Source: Gordonia crocea
GTDB taxonomy: Bacteria; Actinomycetota; Actinomycetes; Mycobacteriales; Mycobacteriaceae
Direction: 5' to 3'
Assembly (NCBI RefSeq): GCF_009932435.1
Contig: NZ_BJOU01000002.1
Coordinates: 186,001 to 250,000, forward strand
Length of the DNA stretch: 64,000 bases
Shown: piece after piece, positions 1 to 8,599 of the stretch
How positions within the stretch are numbered: position 1 is the stretch's first letter
How the letters are laid out: each line of letters begins with the position of its first letter
The notes under the pieces: generated by a model
The model's database searches: none
What the model was told of the DNA's origin: nothing
What the model saw: the letters and a program-made list of their open reading frames with translations, nothing else
Translations under genes and position numbers: made by a program

Positions 1-1391
1 TGGCCGTCCAGTCCAAAGTCGATGCTGTCGTCAACCTCGCCAAGCGGCGGGGCCTGGTGTTTCCGTGTGGTGAGATCTACGGCGGCACCCGCTCGGCCTG
101 GGACTACGGTCCGCTCGGGGTCGAGCTGAAGGAGAACATCAAGCGCCAGTGGTGGCGGTCGATGGTGACCAGCCGCGACGACGTCGTCGGCCTGGACTCC
201 TCGGTCATCCTGCCGCGGCAGGTGTGGGTGGCCTCCGGCCACGTCGCCGTGTTCAACGACCCGCTGGTCGAGTGTCTGAACTGCCACAAGCGCCACCGCC
301 AGGACCACCTGCAGGAGGCGTACGCGGAGAAGAAGGGCCTCGACGACCCGGACGCGGTCGCCATGACCGAGATCGTCTGCCCGGACTGCGGCACCAAGGG
401 CAAGTGGACTGAGCCGCGCGACTTCAACATGATGCTCAAGACCTTCCTGGGCCCGGTCGAGACCGAGGAGGGCCTGCACTACCTCCGGCCGGAAACCGCA
501 CAGGGCATCTTCGTGAACTTCAAGAACGTGCTCACGACGTCGCGGAAGAAGCCGCCGTTCGGCATCGCCCAGATCGGCAAGAGCTTCCGCAACGAGATCA
601 CCCCGGGCAACTTCATCTTCCGCACCCGCGAGTTCGAGCAGATGGAGATGGAGTTCTTCGTCAAGCCCGGCGAGGACGAGAAGTGGCACGAGTACTGGAT
701 CGAAGAACGCCTCAACTGGTACGTCAACCTGGGCATCGAGCGCGATAACCTGCGGCTGTTCGAGCATCCGCTGGAGAAGCTGTCGCACTACTCCAAGGGC
801 ACCACCGACGTCGAGTACAAGTTCGGTTTCGCCGGCAGCCCGTGGGGTGAGCTGGAGGGCATTGCCAACCGCACCGACTTCGACCTGTCGACGCACACCG
901 AGCACTCCGGCGAGAAGTTGGAGTACTTCGAGCAGGCCAGCGGCGAGCGCTACACGCCGTACGTGATCGAACCCGCAGCTGGTCTGGGCCGCAGCCTGAT
1001 GGCCTTCCTCTGCGACGCGTACACCGAGGAGGAGGTGCCGAACGCCAAGGGCGGCACCGATTCCCGGACCGTGCTCAAGCTGGATCGGCGCTTGGCCCCG
1101 GTCAAGGCCGCGGTGCTGCCGCTCTCACGCAACGAGGCGCTGTCGCCGAAGGCCCGCGATTTGGCCGCCGAACTGCGCCAGCACTGGAACATCGAGTTCG
1201 ACGACGCACAGGGCATCGGCAAGCGCTACCGCCGCCAGGACGAGATCGGCACTCCGTTCTGCATCACCGTCGACTTCGACACCCTCGACGACCAGGCCGT
1301 CACCATTCGCGAGCGCGACACCATGTCGCAGGAGCGCATCGCGTTGGACAAGGTCGTGGAATACCTCGGCGGAAAGCTCGTCGGCGCGTAG
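1..1391 (+). CDS. glyS: Glycyl-tRNA synthetase (5' end just outside the window)
   Basis: Class II aminoacyl-tRNA synthetase of the homodimeric eukaryote/actinobacteria type; it charges tRNA-Gly in the cytoplasm. The open frame runs from base 3 with no start codon. Bases 1-2 are TG, so a start codon one base before the window is possible but cannot be confirmed. About 462 residues are visible, close to full length for the family. Recognisable stretches are [13 protein letters not shown] near the N-terminus, [19 protein letters not shown] (motif 2 region) and a C-terminal anticodon-binding domain ending near EYLGGKL. An insert carries two CxxC pairs (CLNC and CPDC) that look like a zinc site; the M. 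tuberculosis protein, as I remember it, lacks them. A strong terminator follows directly. Confidence 0.97.
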   Translation, partial: AVQSKVDAVVNLAKRRGLVFPCGEIYGGTRSAWDYGPLGVELKENIKRQWWRSMVTSRDDVVGLDSSVILPRQVWVASGHVAVFNDPLVECLNCHKRHRQDHLQEAYAEKKGLDDPDAVAMTEIVCPDCGTKGKWTEPRDFNMMLKTFLGPVETEEGLHYLRPETAQGIFVNFKNVLTTSRKKPPFGIAQIGKSFRNEITPGNFIFRTREFEQMEMEFFVKPGEDEKWHEYWIEERLNWYVNLGIERDNLRLFEHPLEKLSHYSKGTTDVEYKFGFAGSPWGELEGIANRTDFDLSTHTEHSGEKLEYFEQASGERYTPYVIEPAAGLGRSLMAFLCDAYTEEEVPNAKGGTDSRTVLKLDRRLAPVKAAVLPLSRNEALSPKARDLAAELRQHWNIEFDDAQGIGKRYRRQDEIGTPFCITVDFDTLDDQAVTIRERDTMSQERIALDKVVEYLGGKLVGA

Positions 1392-1402
1392 ATCCTGCTG
1401 AG

Positions 1403-1435
1403 AATGTTCCCCCGGTGACCCACCGGGGGAACATT
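1403..1435 (+). terminator. Terminator after glyS
   Basis: A perfect 15-bp inverted repeat (arms 1403-1417 and 1421-1435, sequence AATGTTCCCCCGGTG and its complement) with a 3-nt loop starts 11 bases after the glyS stop. The tail is only weakly T-rich. It probably ends glyS transcription and separates it from the macrodomain gene. Confidence 0.85.
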
Positions 1436-1483
1436 TCCCTTTGATGGTCGTCAGGGGAACGATGTCAGCAGCACAATGGGGGC

Positions 1484-1987
1484 ATGCCCACGATTACCGT
1501 CCTCCGCGACGACATCACCCGGGTCGAGGCGGACGCCGTGGTGAATGCGGCCAACTCGAGGATGCGCGGTGGGGGTGGCGTCGACGGGGCCATCCACCGT
1601 GCGGGCGGGCCCGCCATCCTCGAGGACTGCATCCGCCGGTTCCCCGACGGTCTGGCCACCGGCGATGCCGGGTGGACCACCGGTGGTGATCTGCCGGCGC
1701 GCTGGGTGATCCACACGGTCGGGCCCAACTATGCCGCCGGTCAGCGGGACCGCCGTCTGCTGGTGTCCTGCTATCAGCGCTCCCTGGCCGTGGCCGACGA
1801 GCTCGGGGTGCGAACCGTGGCGTTTCCGCTGATCAGCGCGGGCATCTACGGATGGCCCCTCGACGATGCCGTCGCCGTTGCCGTGGACACCGTCGCGGCC
1901 GCCGACACCGTGGTGGAAGCGGCGGTGTTCGTCGCGTTCGGCAGCGACATCCACGATCTCCTGTCAGAGCGGGTATCGCGGATCTGA
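1484..1987 (+). CDS. Macrodomain protein, probable O-acetyl-ADP-ribose deacetylase
   Basis: A 167-residue single-domain protein of the MacroD/YmdB type. It should bind ADP-ribose and hydrolyse O-acetyl-ADP-ribose or mono-ADP-ribosyl esters in the cytoplasm. Visible family motifs are DAVVNAANS followed by the glycine-rich GGGGVDGAIHRAGG loop near residues 18-42, and FPLISAGIYGWP around residues 108-119, which forms the distal-ribose and diphosphate loop. The length is normal for a free-standing macrodomain. It starts about 50 bases after the glyS terminator, so it likely has its own promoter. It converges on the VOC gene. The precise substrate is not predictable from sequence. Confidence 0.9.
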   Translation: MPTITVLRDDITRVEADAVVNAANSRMRGGGGVDGAIHRAGGPAILEDCIRRFPDGLATGDAGWTTGGDLPARWVIHTVGPNYAAGQRDRRLLVSCYQRSLAVADELGVRTVAFPLISAGIYGWPLDDAVAVAVDTVAAADTVVEAAVFVAFGSDIHDLLSERVSRI

Positions 1988-1999
1988 GCGAGCCCGGAG

Positions 2000-2419
2000 T
2001 CAGTCCGGCAGTACCAAGTCGCCCGTGGGACCGGGGTTCACCGCGACCTCCCAGCGGAAGCCGTCCGGGTCGGCGAAATAACCGGAGTAGCCGCCCCACT
2101 CCCGTCGTGTCGCGGGGCTCACCGGATCGGCCCCGATGCGTTGCGCCAGGGCAAGGATCTCGTCGACCTCGCCTTCGGTGCGGACGTTGTGCGACAGGGT
2201 GATCGGCACGGCACCGGCACCGCGGCGGATCGGCCCGACTTCGGCCTCGAACCCGGATTCCGCCCACAGCGAGAGCATCAGGTGCTCCCCGGCGCGGATC
2301 ATCAGCACCTCGTCGGGAACGACGAGTTCGGGATGCCAGCCGAGACCGTCGATGTAGAACTGGCGCGAGCGCTCGACGTCGGCCACGGCCAAGGTGATGA
2401 AGCTGATCCGCTGGTCCAT
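2000..2419 (-). CDS. VOC (glyoxalase/bleomycin-resistance) superfamily protein
   Basis: A 139-residue vicinal-oxygen-chelate protein. The start is the ATG at 2419, giving MDQRISFITLAVAD; the longer frame upstream runs antisense into the cold-shock gene and is not credible. Typical VOC elements are the N-terminal beta strand FITLAVADVERSRQFY, an internal repeat unit, and the C-terminal YFADPDGFRWEV strand that normally carries a metal-ligand glutamate. Members act as glyoxalases, dioxygenases or antibiotic-binding proteins, and the specific reaction cannot be inferred. It ends 12 bases from the convergent macrodomain stop and is divergent from the cold-shock gene. Confidence 0.85.
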   Translation of the reverse strand: MDQRISFITLAVADVERSRQFYIDGLGWHPELVVPDEVLMIRAGEHLMLSLWAESGFEAEVGPIRRGAGAVPITLSHNVRTEGEVDEILALAQRIGADPVSPATRREWGGYSGYFADPDGFRWEVAVNPGPTGDLVLPD

Positions 2420-2513
2420 CTCCCAAGCCAACCACGATCTGCGAGAATTGGGGCCAGCCGCGCTGTTTGGCCGCGGTGGACATGGTTTGAGTGTGTGGAA
2501 GTGGGTAAGGGTT

Positions 2514-2993
2514 GTGACTGTCAGCGGCAAGATCGTGCATTTCGATACGAACAAGGGTTTCGGGTTCCTCGCGCCGGACGAGGGCGGCGCGGATGTGTTC
2601 ATCCACATCAACGACCTCGACGTCGACGAGACTCAGTTGAAGCCGGGTGCACTTGTCGATTTCGACATCGAGGAGACCGACCGGGGCGCCAAGGCGACCA
2701 ACGTGGTGATCACCCAGGAAGCCCCGCCCGGCGGCTTCGAGTCCGATGCCCGACCCGAGCGCCGCTCCGACCACCGCCGCGACGACCGCCGCGACGATCG
2801 GCGCGACGACCGACGCTTCGACCGCCCGCGCCGTTCCCGTGGTGGCCACGGTTCGATGGAGGCCGCGGCGTTCACCGAAGAGTTGACCGAACTGCTGCTG
2901 GACTCGTCGGGAACGCTGACCGCCGCGCAGATCGTCGCCATCCGCCAGCGCGTCACCGATTTCGCCGTGGACCGGGGCTGGGTGCTTGACTGA
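2514..2993 (+). CDS. Cold-shock domain protein with an RD-repeat linker and C-terminal helical domain
   Basis: A 159-residue cytoplasmic nucleic-acid-binding protein. The GTG at 2514 gives [19 protein letters not shown], the normal cold-shock N-terminus; longer frames run into the divergent VOC gene. RNP1 (KGFGFL) and RNP2 (VFIHI) are present in residues 1-70. A low-complexity linker follows, rich in Arg and Asp with repeated RRDD units (about residues 82-108). The last 45 residues look alpha-helical ([15 protein letters not shown]...). Actinobacterial CspB-type proteins also carry a C-terminal helical domain, so this is an elongated variant. Its last 8 bases overlap the start of dgt, suggesting translational coupling. 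Confidence 0.9.
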   Translation: MTVSGKIVHFDTNKGFGFLAPDEGGADVFIHINDLDVDETQLKPGALVDFDIEETDRGAKATNVVITQEAPPGGFESDARPERRSDHRRDDRRDDRRDDRRFDRPRRSRGGHGSMEAAAFTEELTELLLDSSGTLTAAQIVAIRQRVTDFAVDRGWVLD

Positions 2994-4266
2994 CCCGATC
3001 GGCGAGGCCTCGTACACCGCGGCCGATCTCGACCGCCGCGTCGGCGAAGGGGACAAGGTCGCCGGCCTGCCCGGCAGCACCACCGAACACCGCAGCGCGT
3101 TCTCCCGCGACCGGGCCCGGGTACTGCACTGCGCGGCGCTGCGCCGCCTGGCCGACAAGACGCAGGTGGTCGGGCCGCGCGAGGGCGACACGCCCCGCAC
3201 CCGGCTGACGCACTCGCTGGAGGTCGGCCAAATCGGTCGGGGTATCGCCGGCGGCATCGGGTGCGACCCGGACCTGGTCGAGCTCGCGGGCCTGGCCCAC
3301 GACATCGGTCACCCGCCGTACGGGCACAACGGCGAGCGCGCGCTCGACGAGGTGGCCGCCGACATCGGCGGATTCGAGGGCAACGCGCAGAACCTGCGGA
3401 TACTCACCCGGCTGGAACCGAAGATCCTCGACGCCGACGGCAACAGCGCCGGGCTGAACCTCACCCGGGCCTCGCTCGACGCCACGCTCAAGTACCCGTG
3501 GACGCGGGCGACGCCGGGCAGCAAGTTCGGCGCCTACGACGACGACGCCGATGCGCTCGCCTGGATCCGCCTCGGCGCCCCCGGGGCCGGGCAGGCGCTG
3601 GAGTCGCAGGTGATGGACTGGGCCGACGATATCGCCTACTCGGTGCACGACGTGGAGGACGGCGTCATCTCCGGCCGGCTCGACCTGCGGGCGCTGGCCG
3701 ATCCGGCCGAGCAACAGACCCTTGCCGATCTGGCAGTCACCCACTTCCGGGGGCTGGACGAGGCGGCGCTGGTGGATGCGGCGCAACGGCTTTCGCGGCT
3801 CGACGTCGTGGTCGCGGTGGGCGAGTACGACGGCACCCTGGCGACGTCGGTGGCGCTCAAGCGGATGACCTCGGAGCTGATCGGCCGGTTCGCGACGGCG
3901 GCGGTGATGGCCACGCGCGAGCAGATCGACGGCCCGGTTTCCCGGTATGACACCGACTTGGCGGTCCCGCCGCTGGTCGCCGCCGAGGTGGCGGTTCTCA
4001 AGACGATGGCGCTGCAGTTCATCTTCTCCGACCAGCGCCACCTGGCGGTGCAGGACCGCCAGCGCGAACGCATCCACCGGGTCGCGACGTGGATGGTGCA
4101 GGCCGGCCCCGGCGGATTGGACCCGTTGTTCGTGCCAGCCTGGGAGAACGCCGCCGACGACGGGGAGCGGCTGCGGGTCGTCGTCGACCAGATCGCCTCG
4201 ATGACCGAGGGTCGGCTGGAGCGCACCGACAAGCGCAACTCCGACATCCAAGCCCACCTGGGTTAG
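2986..4266 (+). CDS. dgt: dGTP triphosphohydrolase-like HD-domain protein
   Basis: A 426-residue HD-superfamily enzyme that hydrolyses dNTPs to the deoxynucleoside and triphosphate. Metal-binding residues are visible: His76 in [15 protein letters not shown], then His105-Asp106 in [15 protein letters not shown]. The start is a TTG at 2986 that overlaps the cold-shock stop by 8 bases; no ATG or GTG in frame gives a better N-terminus, and [18 protein letters not shown] reads naturally. The length fits the actinobacterial type. dgt upstream of dnaG is the conserved mycobacterial arrangement, linking dNTP control with replication. Confidence 0.93.
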   Translation: MTDPIGEASYTAADLDRRVGEGDKVAGLPGSTTEHRSAFSRDRARVLHCAALRRLADKTQVVGPREGDTPRTRLTHSLEVGQIGRGIAGGIGCDPDLVELAGLAHDIGHPPYGHNGERALDEVAADIGGFEGNAQNLRILTRLEPKILDADGNSAGLNLTRASLDATLKYPWTRATPGSKFGAYDDDADALAWIRLGAPGAGQALESQVMDWADDIAYSVHDVEDGVISGRLDLRALADPAEQQTLADLAVTHFRGLDEAALVDAAQRLSRLDVVVAVGEYDGTLATSVALKRMTSELIGRFATAAVMATREQIDGPVSRYDTDLAVPPLVAAEVAVLKTMALQFIFSDQRHLAVQDRQRERIHRVATWMVQAGPGGLDPLFVPAWENAADDGERLRVVVDQIASMTEGRLERTDKRNSDIQAHLG

Positions 4267-4331
4267 CGCCTTGTCCACAAGCGGGCGTTACCGGGGGCGC
4301 GTCGGCGTCCGCGCACACTAGACTGGTCGGC

Positions 4332-6242
4332 GTGCCAGGCAGAATCCCCGACCGCGACATCACGGCCATCCGTGAACAGGTCCGGATCGAGGATGTCATC
4401 GGCGACTACGTGGCGCTGCGCCGCACCGGCGCAGACCGGTTGACCGGACTCTGCCCGTTCCACGACGAGAAGACCCCGTCCTTCCACGTGCGGCCCAACC
4501 ACGGCCACTTCCACTGCTTCGGCTGCGGCGAGGGCGGCGATGTCTACACCTTCCTGCAGAAGCAGGAACACATCAGCTTCGTCGAGGCCGTCGAGCAACT
4601 CGCCGACAAGGTCGGCTACCGGATCGACTACGAGGGCGGCGGCACCAGCGTCCAACGCGACCGCGGCACCCGCGCCCGCCTCGTCGCGGCGAACGCCGCC
4701 GCGCAGAAGTTCTACGCCGAGCAGCTGCGCACGCCGGAGGCCCAGGCGGCCCGCGACTATTTGACCGAGCGCGATTTCGACGGCCAGGCGGCACTGAAGT
4801 TCGGCTGCGGCTATGCCCCCGCCGGGTGGGACACGATGACGAAAGCCCTGTTGTCCCAAGGGTTCGAGTTCAAGGAGCTCGAGGCCGCCGGGCTGTCCAA
4901 GCAGGGCCGGCAGGGGCCGATCGACCGGTTCCACCGCCGCCTGCTGTGGCCGATCAAGAACCTCGGCGGCGACATCATCGGCTTCGGGGCGCGCAAGCTC
5001 TACGACGACGACAACCTCGGCAAGTACATGAACACTCCCGAGACGATGCTCTACAAGAAGTCCCAGGTGCTGTTCGGCCTGGACCATGCGAAAAAGCACA
5101 TCGCCAAGGGCCACCAGGTCGTCGTCGTCGAGGGCTATACCGACGTGATGGCCATGCACCTGGCCGGCGTGACCACCGCCGTCGCCAGCTGTGGTACCGC
5201 CTTCGGCGACGACCACCTGTCGCTCATCCGGCGGCTGATGATGGACGACTCGTACTACCGCGGCGAGGTGATTTACACCTTCGACGGGGACGCTGCGGGT
5301 CAGGCCGCCGCGATGAAGGCGTTCGAAGGGGAGCAGGCGATCGCCGGGCAGACCTTCGTGGCCATCGCGCCCGACGGGATGGATCCGTGTGAGCTGCGCC
5401 AGCGCCAGGGCGAGACCGCGGTGCGCGACCTGGTGGCCCGGCGCATCCCGATGTTCGAGTTCGCGATCAAAACCCTGTTGCGCAACCACGACCTCGACAC
5501 CGCCGAGGGGCGGGTCCACGCGCTGCGCGAGACCGTGCCGGTGGTGGCACGGATCAAGGACGTCGCGCTGCGCGACGAGTATGCGCGCCAACTGGCCGGC
5601 TGGGTCGGTTGGGACGAGGTGGCCCAGGTCTTGAAGCGGGTCCGCGAGGAGGCGGCGCGCAACTCCCGCCAGCGCGGCAGGACGCACCGGCCCGAACCGA
5701 AGCGGATGAGGCCCGAGGCGTCGTCGACGGCACCGCCGACGGCGAAGCCCCTGCCCGGCGACCCTCGACTGTGGCCCCAGCGCGAGGCGCTCAAGGCCGG
5801 CCTGCAGTACCCGGCGATCGCGGGGACGGTCTTCGACTCGCTTCCGCTGGAGTGCTTCACCGAGCCCGCCTACGCGTCGATCCGGTCGGCCATGCGGTCG
5901 CTCGGTGATACCGCGTCGGGGGTGAGCGGCGCGCAGTGGGTCGACGCGGTGAACCACGCCGTCGACGACCCGGTGATCGGCCCGCTGGTCACCGAGCTCG
6001 CGGTCGAACCGATGCGGGTCGACGACGACGCCGTGCCGCGCTACATCGGCTCGGTGTTGGCGCGACTGCAAGAGGTGTGGGTGGGTCAGCAGATCGCCGA
6101 CATCAAGTCCCGGCTGCGACGGATGTCGCCGACCGAGGATGCCGCCTCGTACAACGGGGTGTTCGGCGACCTCGTCGCCCTCGAGGCCTACCGGCGCAGC
6201 CTGTTGGAGCAGGCGGTGGACCCGGTCGCCGAGGTGCCCTAG
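4332..6242 (+). CDS. dnaG: DNA primase
   Basis: Synthesises RNA primers for the replisome. The GTG at 4332 gives MPGRIPDRDITAIREQVRIEDVIGDYV and 636 residues, the size of mycobacterial DnaG. The N-terminal zinc-binding domain has Cys41, His44, Cys62 and Cys65 (CPFHDEKTPSFHV and HCFGCGEGG). The central TOPRIM core shows EGYTDVMAMH and the acidic TFDGDAAGQ motif. The C-terminal DnaB-interaction region begins after a basic Arg/Pro-rich linker near residue 455. It lies 65 bases after dgt and ends 3 bases before the next start codon. Confidence 0.97.
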   Translation: MPGRIPDRDITAIREQVRIEDVIGDYVALRRTGADRLTGLCPFHDEKTPSFHVRPNHGHFHCFGCGEGGDVYTFLQKQEHISFVEAVEQLADKVGYRIDYEGGGTSVQRDRGTRARLVAANAAAQKFYAEQLRTPEAQAARDYLTERDFDGQAALKFGCGYAPAGWDTMTKALLSQGFEFKELEAAGLSKQGRQGPIDRFHRRLLWPIKNLGGDIIGFGARKLYDDDNLGKYMNTPETMLYKKSQVLFGLDHAKKHIAKGHQVVVVEGYTDVMAMHLAGVTTAVASCGTAFGDDHLSLIRRLMMDDSYYRGEVIYTFDGDAAGQAAAMKAFEGEQAIAGQTFVAIAPDGMDPCELRQRQGETAVRDLVARRIPMFEFAIKTLLRNHDLDTAEGRVHALRETVPVVARIKDVALRDEYARQLAGWVGWDEVAQVLKRVREEAARNSRQRGRTHRPEPKRMRPEASSTAPPTAKPLPGDPRLWPQREALKAGLQYPAIAGTVFDSLPLECFTEPAYASIRSAMRSLGDTASGVSGAQWVDAVNHAVDDPVIGPLVTELAVEPMRVDDDAVPRYIGSVLARLQEVWVGQQIADIKSRLRRMSPTEDAASYNGVFGDLVALEAYRRSLLEQAVDPVAEVP

Positions 6243-6245
6243 CCG

Positions 6246-6905
6246 ATGCGGGCCCGGGCGGCGGTGGTCCTGGCCGCCTCGACCGCCTGTGCCCGGCCCG
6301 CACCCGATTCCGTCGATCTCGTGGTGAACACGGCGGGCCTGCGGACCGAGGTCGCGCCGGGCAGCATGCAGAATTGGGCGGCCGACGTCTCGCGCGGCGA
6401 CGTGGCGACCGTGGTGGCCAAGTGTTGGACGGTGGCGCCCGGCTATATCCGCGACCGGTATTTCCGCGACCCGACGGCCCTGGCGGCGATCTTCGCCCAC
6501 CGTCCCACGCCGGCCCAGGCGGGGGTGATCTGGGGGGACCACACAGGGCCGCACGGCTACGTGCCGTGGACCGAGGGACGGTCGGACTATCCGTGTCCGC
6601 GGGTGGTGCTCGGCGCGGGGGAGCGGCTCTACACCGACGAGTACGCGGGCCACCTCGCGCGGCGTTTCATCCTGCGGTCCCAGGGCGCCCCGGTCAACCC
6701 GGGCGACACGGCGGCGGCCTATCCGATGGTGTGTGCGTTTCGCCCGGGACCCGTCACCAACGTCGAGCGCGCCGACGCCGACCGGATCAGCGTCACCCGC
6801 GAGGACCTGCCGCACGGGGATGCCCGGTGGCGGGCCCGGGCCGGGGAGGTGACCGTCATGCTCGCGATCGCGCCGACCGACGTGTGCGTCCAGTCGGCGT
6901 CCTAG
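6246..6905 (+). CDS. Putative exported protein of unknown function
   Basis: A 219-residue protein starting 3 bases after the dnaG stop, probably co-transcribed with it. I do not recognise a family. The N-terminus (MRARAAVVLAASTACARPAP) looks like a very short signal sequence with a Cys at 15, but the lipobox (STAC) lacks the usual Leu, so lipoprotein status is doubtful. The rest is rich in Trp, Tyr and Pro and holds three further cysteines (KCWTV, YPCPR, MVCAF) that could form disulfides in an exported protein. Codon use is normal for the region and opposite-strand frames are clearly shadows. Confidence 0.65.
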   Translation: MRARAAVVLAASTACARPAPDSVDLVVNTAGLRTEVAPGSMQNWAADVSRGDVATVVAKCWTVAPGYIRDRYFRDPTALAAIFAHRPTPAQAGVIWGDHTGPHGYVPWTEGRSDYPCPRVVLGAGERLYTDEYAGHLARRFILRSQGAPVNPGDTAAAYPMVCAFRPGPVTNVERADADRISVTREDLPHGDARWRARAGEVTVMLAIAPTDVCVQSAS

Positions 6906-6940
6906 AACGAGATGTCGGGGCGGTGCGCGACACTGGTCGG

Positions 6941-7720
6941 GTGAGATCGACGACGTGGCGCTGCGGCGCGGGTGTGCTGCTGACCTGGACGGCCCTGACC
7001 GCCTGCACGGTGACTGTTCCGGAGGCGCAGGTCGGGGCGGGTGCCTCGTCGTCGCCGGCCATCCCGACCTCGACGCCGGTCGCAGCATCGGAGTCGGTCC
7101 CGTCGGCGACACCACCGTCGAGCGGCGCGCCGACCTCGGCGGCATCGCTGGTCGAGATGGCGACGGCGGCGCTGGCCGAACTGGACCGGATCCCGGTCAA
7201 GGGCAAGGCGCCCAGCACCGGCTATCGGCGTTCGGTGTTCGGGCGGGCCTGGTCCGACGACGTGTCGGTCGAGCTGGGGCACAACGGGTGTCGCACCCGC
7301 GACGACGTGCTGCGCCGCGACCTGACCGATGTCACCCTGCGCGGCCGCTGCACCGTGCTGAGCGGGTGGCTCGACGACCCCTACACCGCCACCCGACTGC
7401 ATTTCGAGCGCGGCGTGGACGTCCGCGCGATCCAGATCGACCACGTCGTCGCGCTCGCCGATGCCTGGCGCACGGGGGCGCAGCAGTGGACGCCGCAGAA
7501 GCGGTTGGAGTTCGCCAACGACCCGCGCAACCTCCAGGCGACCGCGGGGTCGGCGAACAGGCAGAAAAGCGCGTCCAACGCCGCCTCCTGGTTGCCGCCG
7601 AACCGTTCGTATCGGTGCACGTATGTCGCCCGCCAGATCGGCGTCAAACGGGCCTATGGCTTGTGGGTGGTGCCCGCCGAGGCCGAGGCGATGCGGCGGG
7701 TGCTGACCTCCTGCGTTTGA
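6941..7720 (+). CDS. Lipoprotein with HNH-type (DUF1524/GmrSD C-terminal) nuclease domain
   Basis: A 259-residue predicted lipoprotein. The GTG at 6941 gives MRSTTWRCGAGVLLTWTALTAC, a basic N-region, hydrophobic core and lipobox LTAC with Cys22 as the anchor. A Ser/Thr/Pro-rich linker (residues 25-75) leads to the catalytic region: IQIDHVVALADAW near residue 165 and NDPRNLQATAGSANRQKSASN near 188-208, the His-Asn arrangement of DUF1524/HNH endonucleases. Several actinobacteria encode exported proteins of this type; activity on extracellular DNA is plausible but unproven. It lies 35 bases after the previous exported protein. Confidence 0.85.
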   Translation: MRSTTWRCGAGVLLTWTALTACTVTVPEAQVGAGASSSPAIPTSTPVAASESVPSATPPSSGAPTSAASLVEMATAALAELDRIPVKGKAPSTGYRRSVFGRAWSDDVSVELGHNGCRTRDDVLRRDLTDVTLRGRCTVLSGWLDDPYTATRLHFERGVDVRAIQIDHVVALADAWRTGAQQWTPQKRLEFANDPRNLQATAGSANRQKSASNAASWLPPNRSYRCTYVARQIGVKRAYGLWVVPAEAEAMRRVLTSCV

Positions 7721-7807
7721 TCGGCGGTACGTGGCGATGGTGCTGCTCGGTGGTCCGTGTCGGATCAGCGTTGTCGTCGGGGATGTTGACTCCGTGACGG
7801 GAGCCAC

Positions 7808-7821
7808 ATAGGCTCGCCTAA
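7808..7821 (+). promoter_or_regulatory. IdeR/DtxR-like half-conserved iron box
   Basis: ATAGGCTCGCCTAA matches 11 of 14 bases of the right part of the IdeR consensus (TTAGGCTAACCTAA) and forms a TAGGC/GCCTA palindrome. It sits 31 bases upstream of the GTG at 7852, where a repressor would act. The left five bases of the 19-bp consensus are not conserved. Prediction only. Confidence 0.45.
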
Positions 7822-7851
7822 ACGAAAGTATGGCTAGCGTTAGGACGTGGT

Positions 7852-8589
7852 GTGGCAGTTCAGGAGTTGGCAATCGTCGCCAAGATCGGCGACGAGCGGC
7901 ACCCGCGGGCCGATGTCCTCGCGTGGGAGGACAAGCGGATCGACGCGGCGGCCCGCAAGCTCGGCGTCGCCGCACCGCCGGCGGCGCCGATCGCCCAGCG
8001 CCGCGAGTCGTGGCTGCAGATCAAGCGGGCACTGGGCAACGACGAGATCCATCGCCGACTGGCCCGGGACGCCACGATCGCCGACCGGCTGGGAGTCCTC
8101 CAGGCCAAGGTGAGCAAGCGGCGCCGCCACTGCGTCACCGAACTGTTCGTCCCGGGCGGGTCGGCGACCCGGTTTGCCGAGTGGTTCGAAGAGATCACCT
8201 TCTCGTCGAACCAAGACGAGATGGAACGCGCCTGCCCGGACCACTTCGTCTTGCGGATCGTCGACGGTAAGCAGGAGGTCCTGGAGACCAACGGCGGCAG
8301 CCCGTTCGCCGCCCTGTTCGACATCGACTACGACGACGTCTCGTCGATCACCACACCGGTCGACCCCGCGTTCCCCGTCCGCCTCGACGGCGTCGCGATC
8401 GGCTCCAACGGCAAGCCGATCGGGGGAGTGCGCCACCAGTTCCGCGATACTCCCGACGGGGTCCACGCCCGCCTCGCCGTGGAGTTCCCGTTGCCGATGC
8501 TCGGCACGATCATCCGCGGCCACCGCTGGCATCTGGCGTGCGAGTTCTCCAACTGGTTCGAGGCCGCGATCGCCGCCGACCAGGTCTGA
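7852..8589 (+). CDS. Unrecognised 245-residue protein behind an iron-type box
   Basis: I do not recognise this protein. The GTG at 7852 gives MAVQELAIVAKIGDERHPRADVL. There is no signal peptide or membrane segment, so it should be cytoplasmic. The N-terminal third is charged and helical. A conserved-looking middle (HFVLRIVDGKQEVLETNGGSP) leads to a C-terminal half rich in beta-like segments ending HRWHLACEFSNWFEAA. It has two cysteines only (residues about 94 and 126 upstream of the C-terminal one). The IdeR-like palindrome upstream and the decayed ABC exporter converging on its 3' end suggest a role in iron-limited growth, by context only. Confidence 0.7.
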   Translation: MAVQELAIVAKIGDERHPRADVLAWEDKRIDAAARKLGVAAPPAAPIAQRRESWLQIKRALGNDEIHRRLARDATIADRLGVLQAKVSKRRRHCVTELFVPGGSATRFAEWFEEITFSSNQDEMERACPDHFVLRIVDGKQEVLETNGGSPFAALFDIDYDDVSSITTPVDPAFPVRLDGVAIGSNGKPIGGVRHQFRDTPDGVHARLAVEFPLPMLGTIIRGHRWHLACEFSNWFEAAIAADQV

Positions 8590-8599
8590 TCTGCGGCGA

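Noticed and set aside
4263..7145. 960-codon minus-strand frame opposite dnaG
   Set aside because: Antisense shadow of dnaG and neighbours with no motif and skewed composition.
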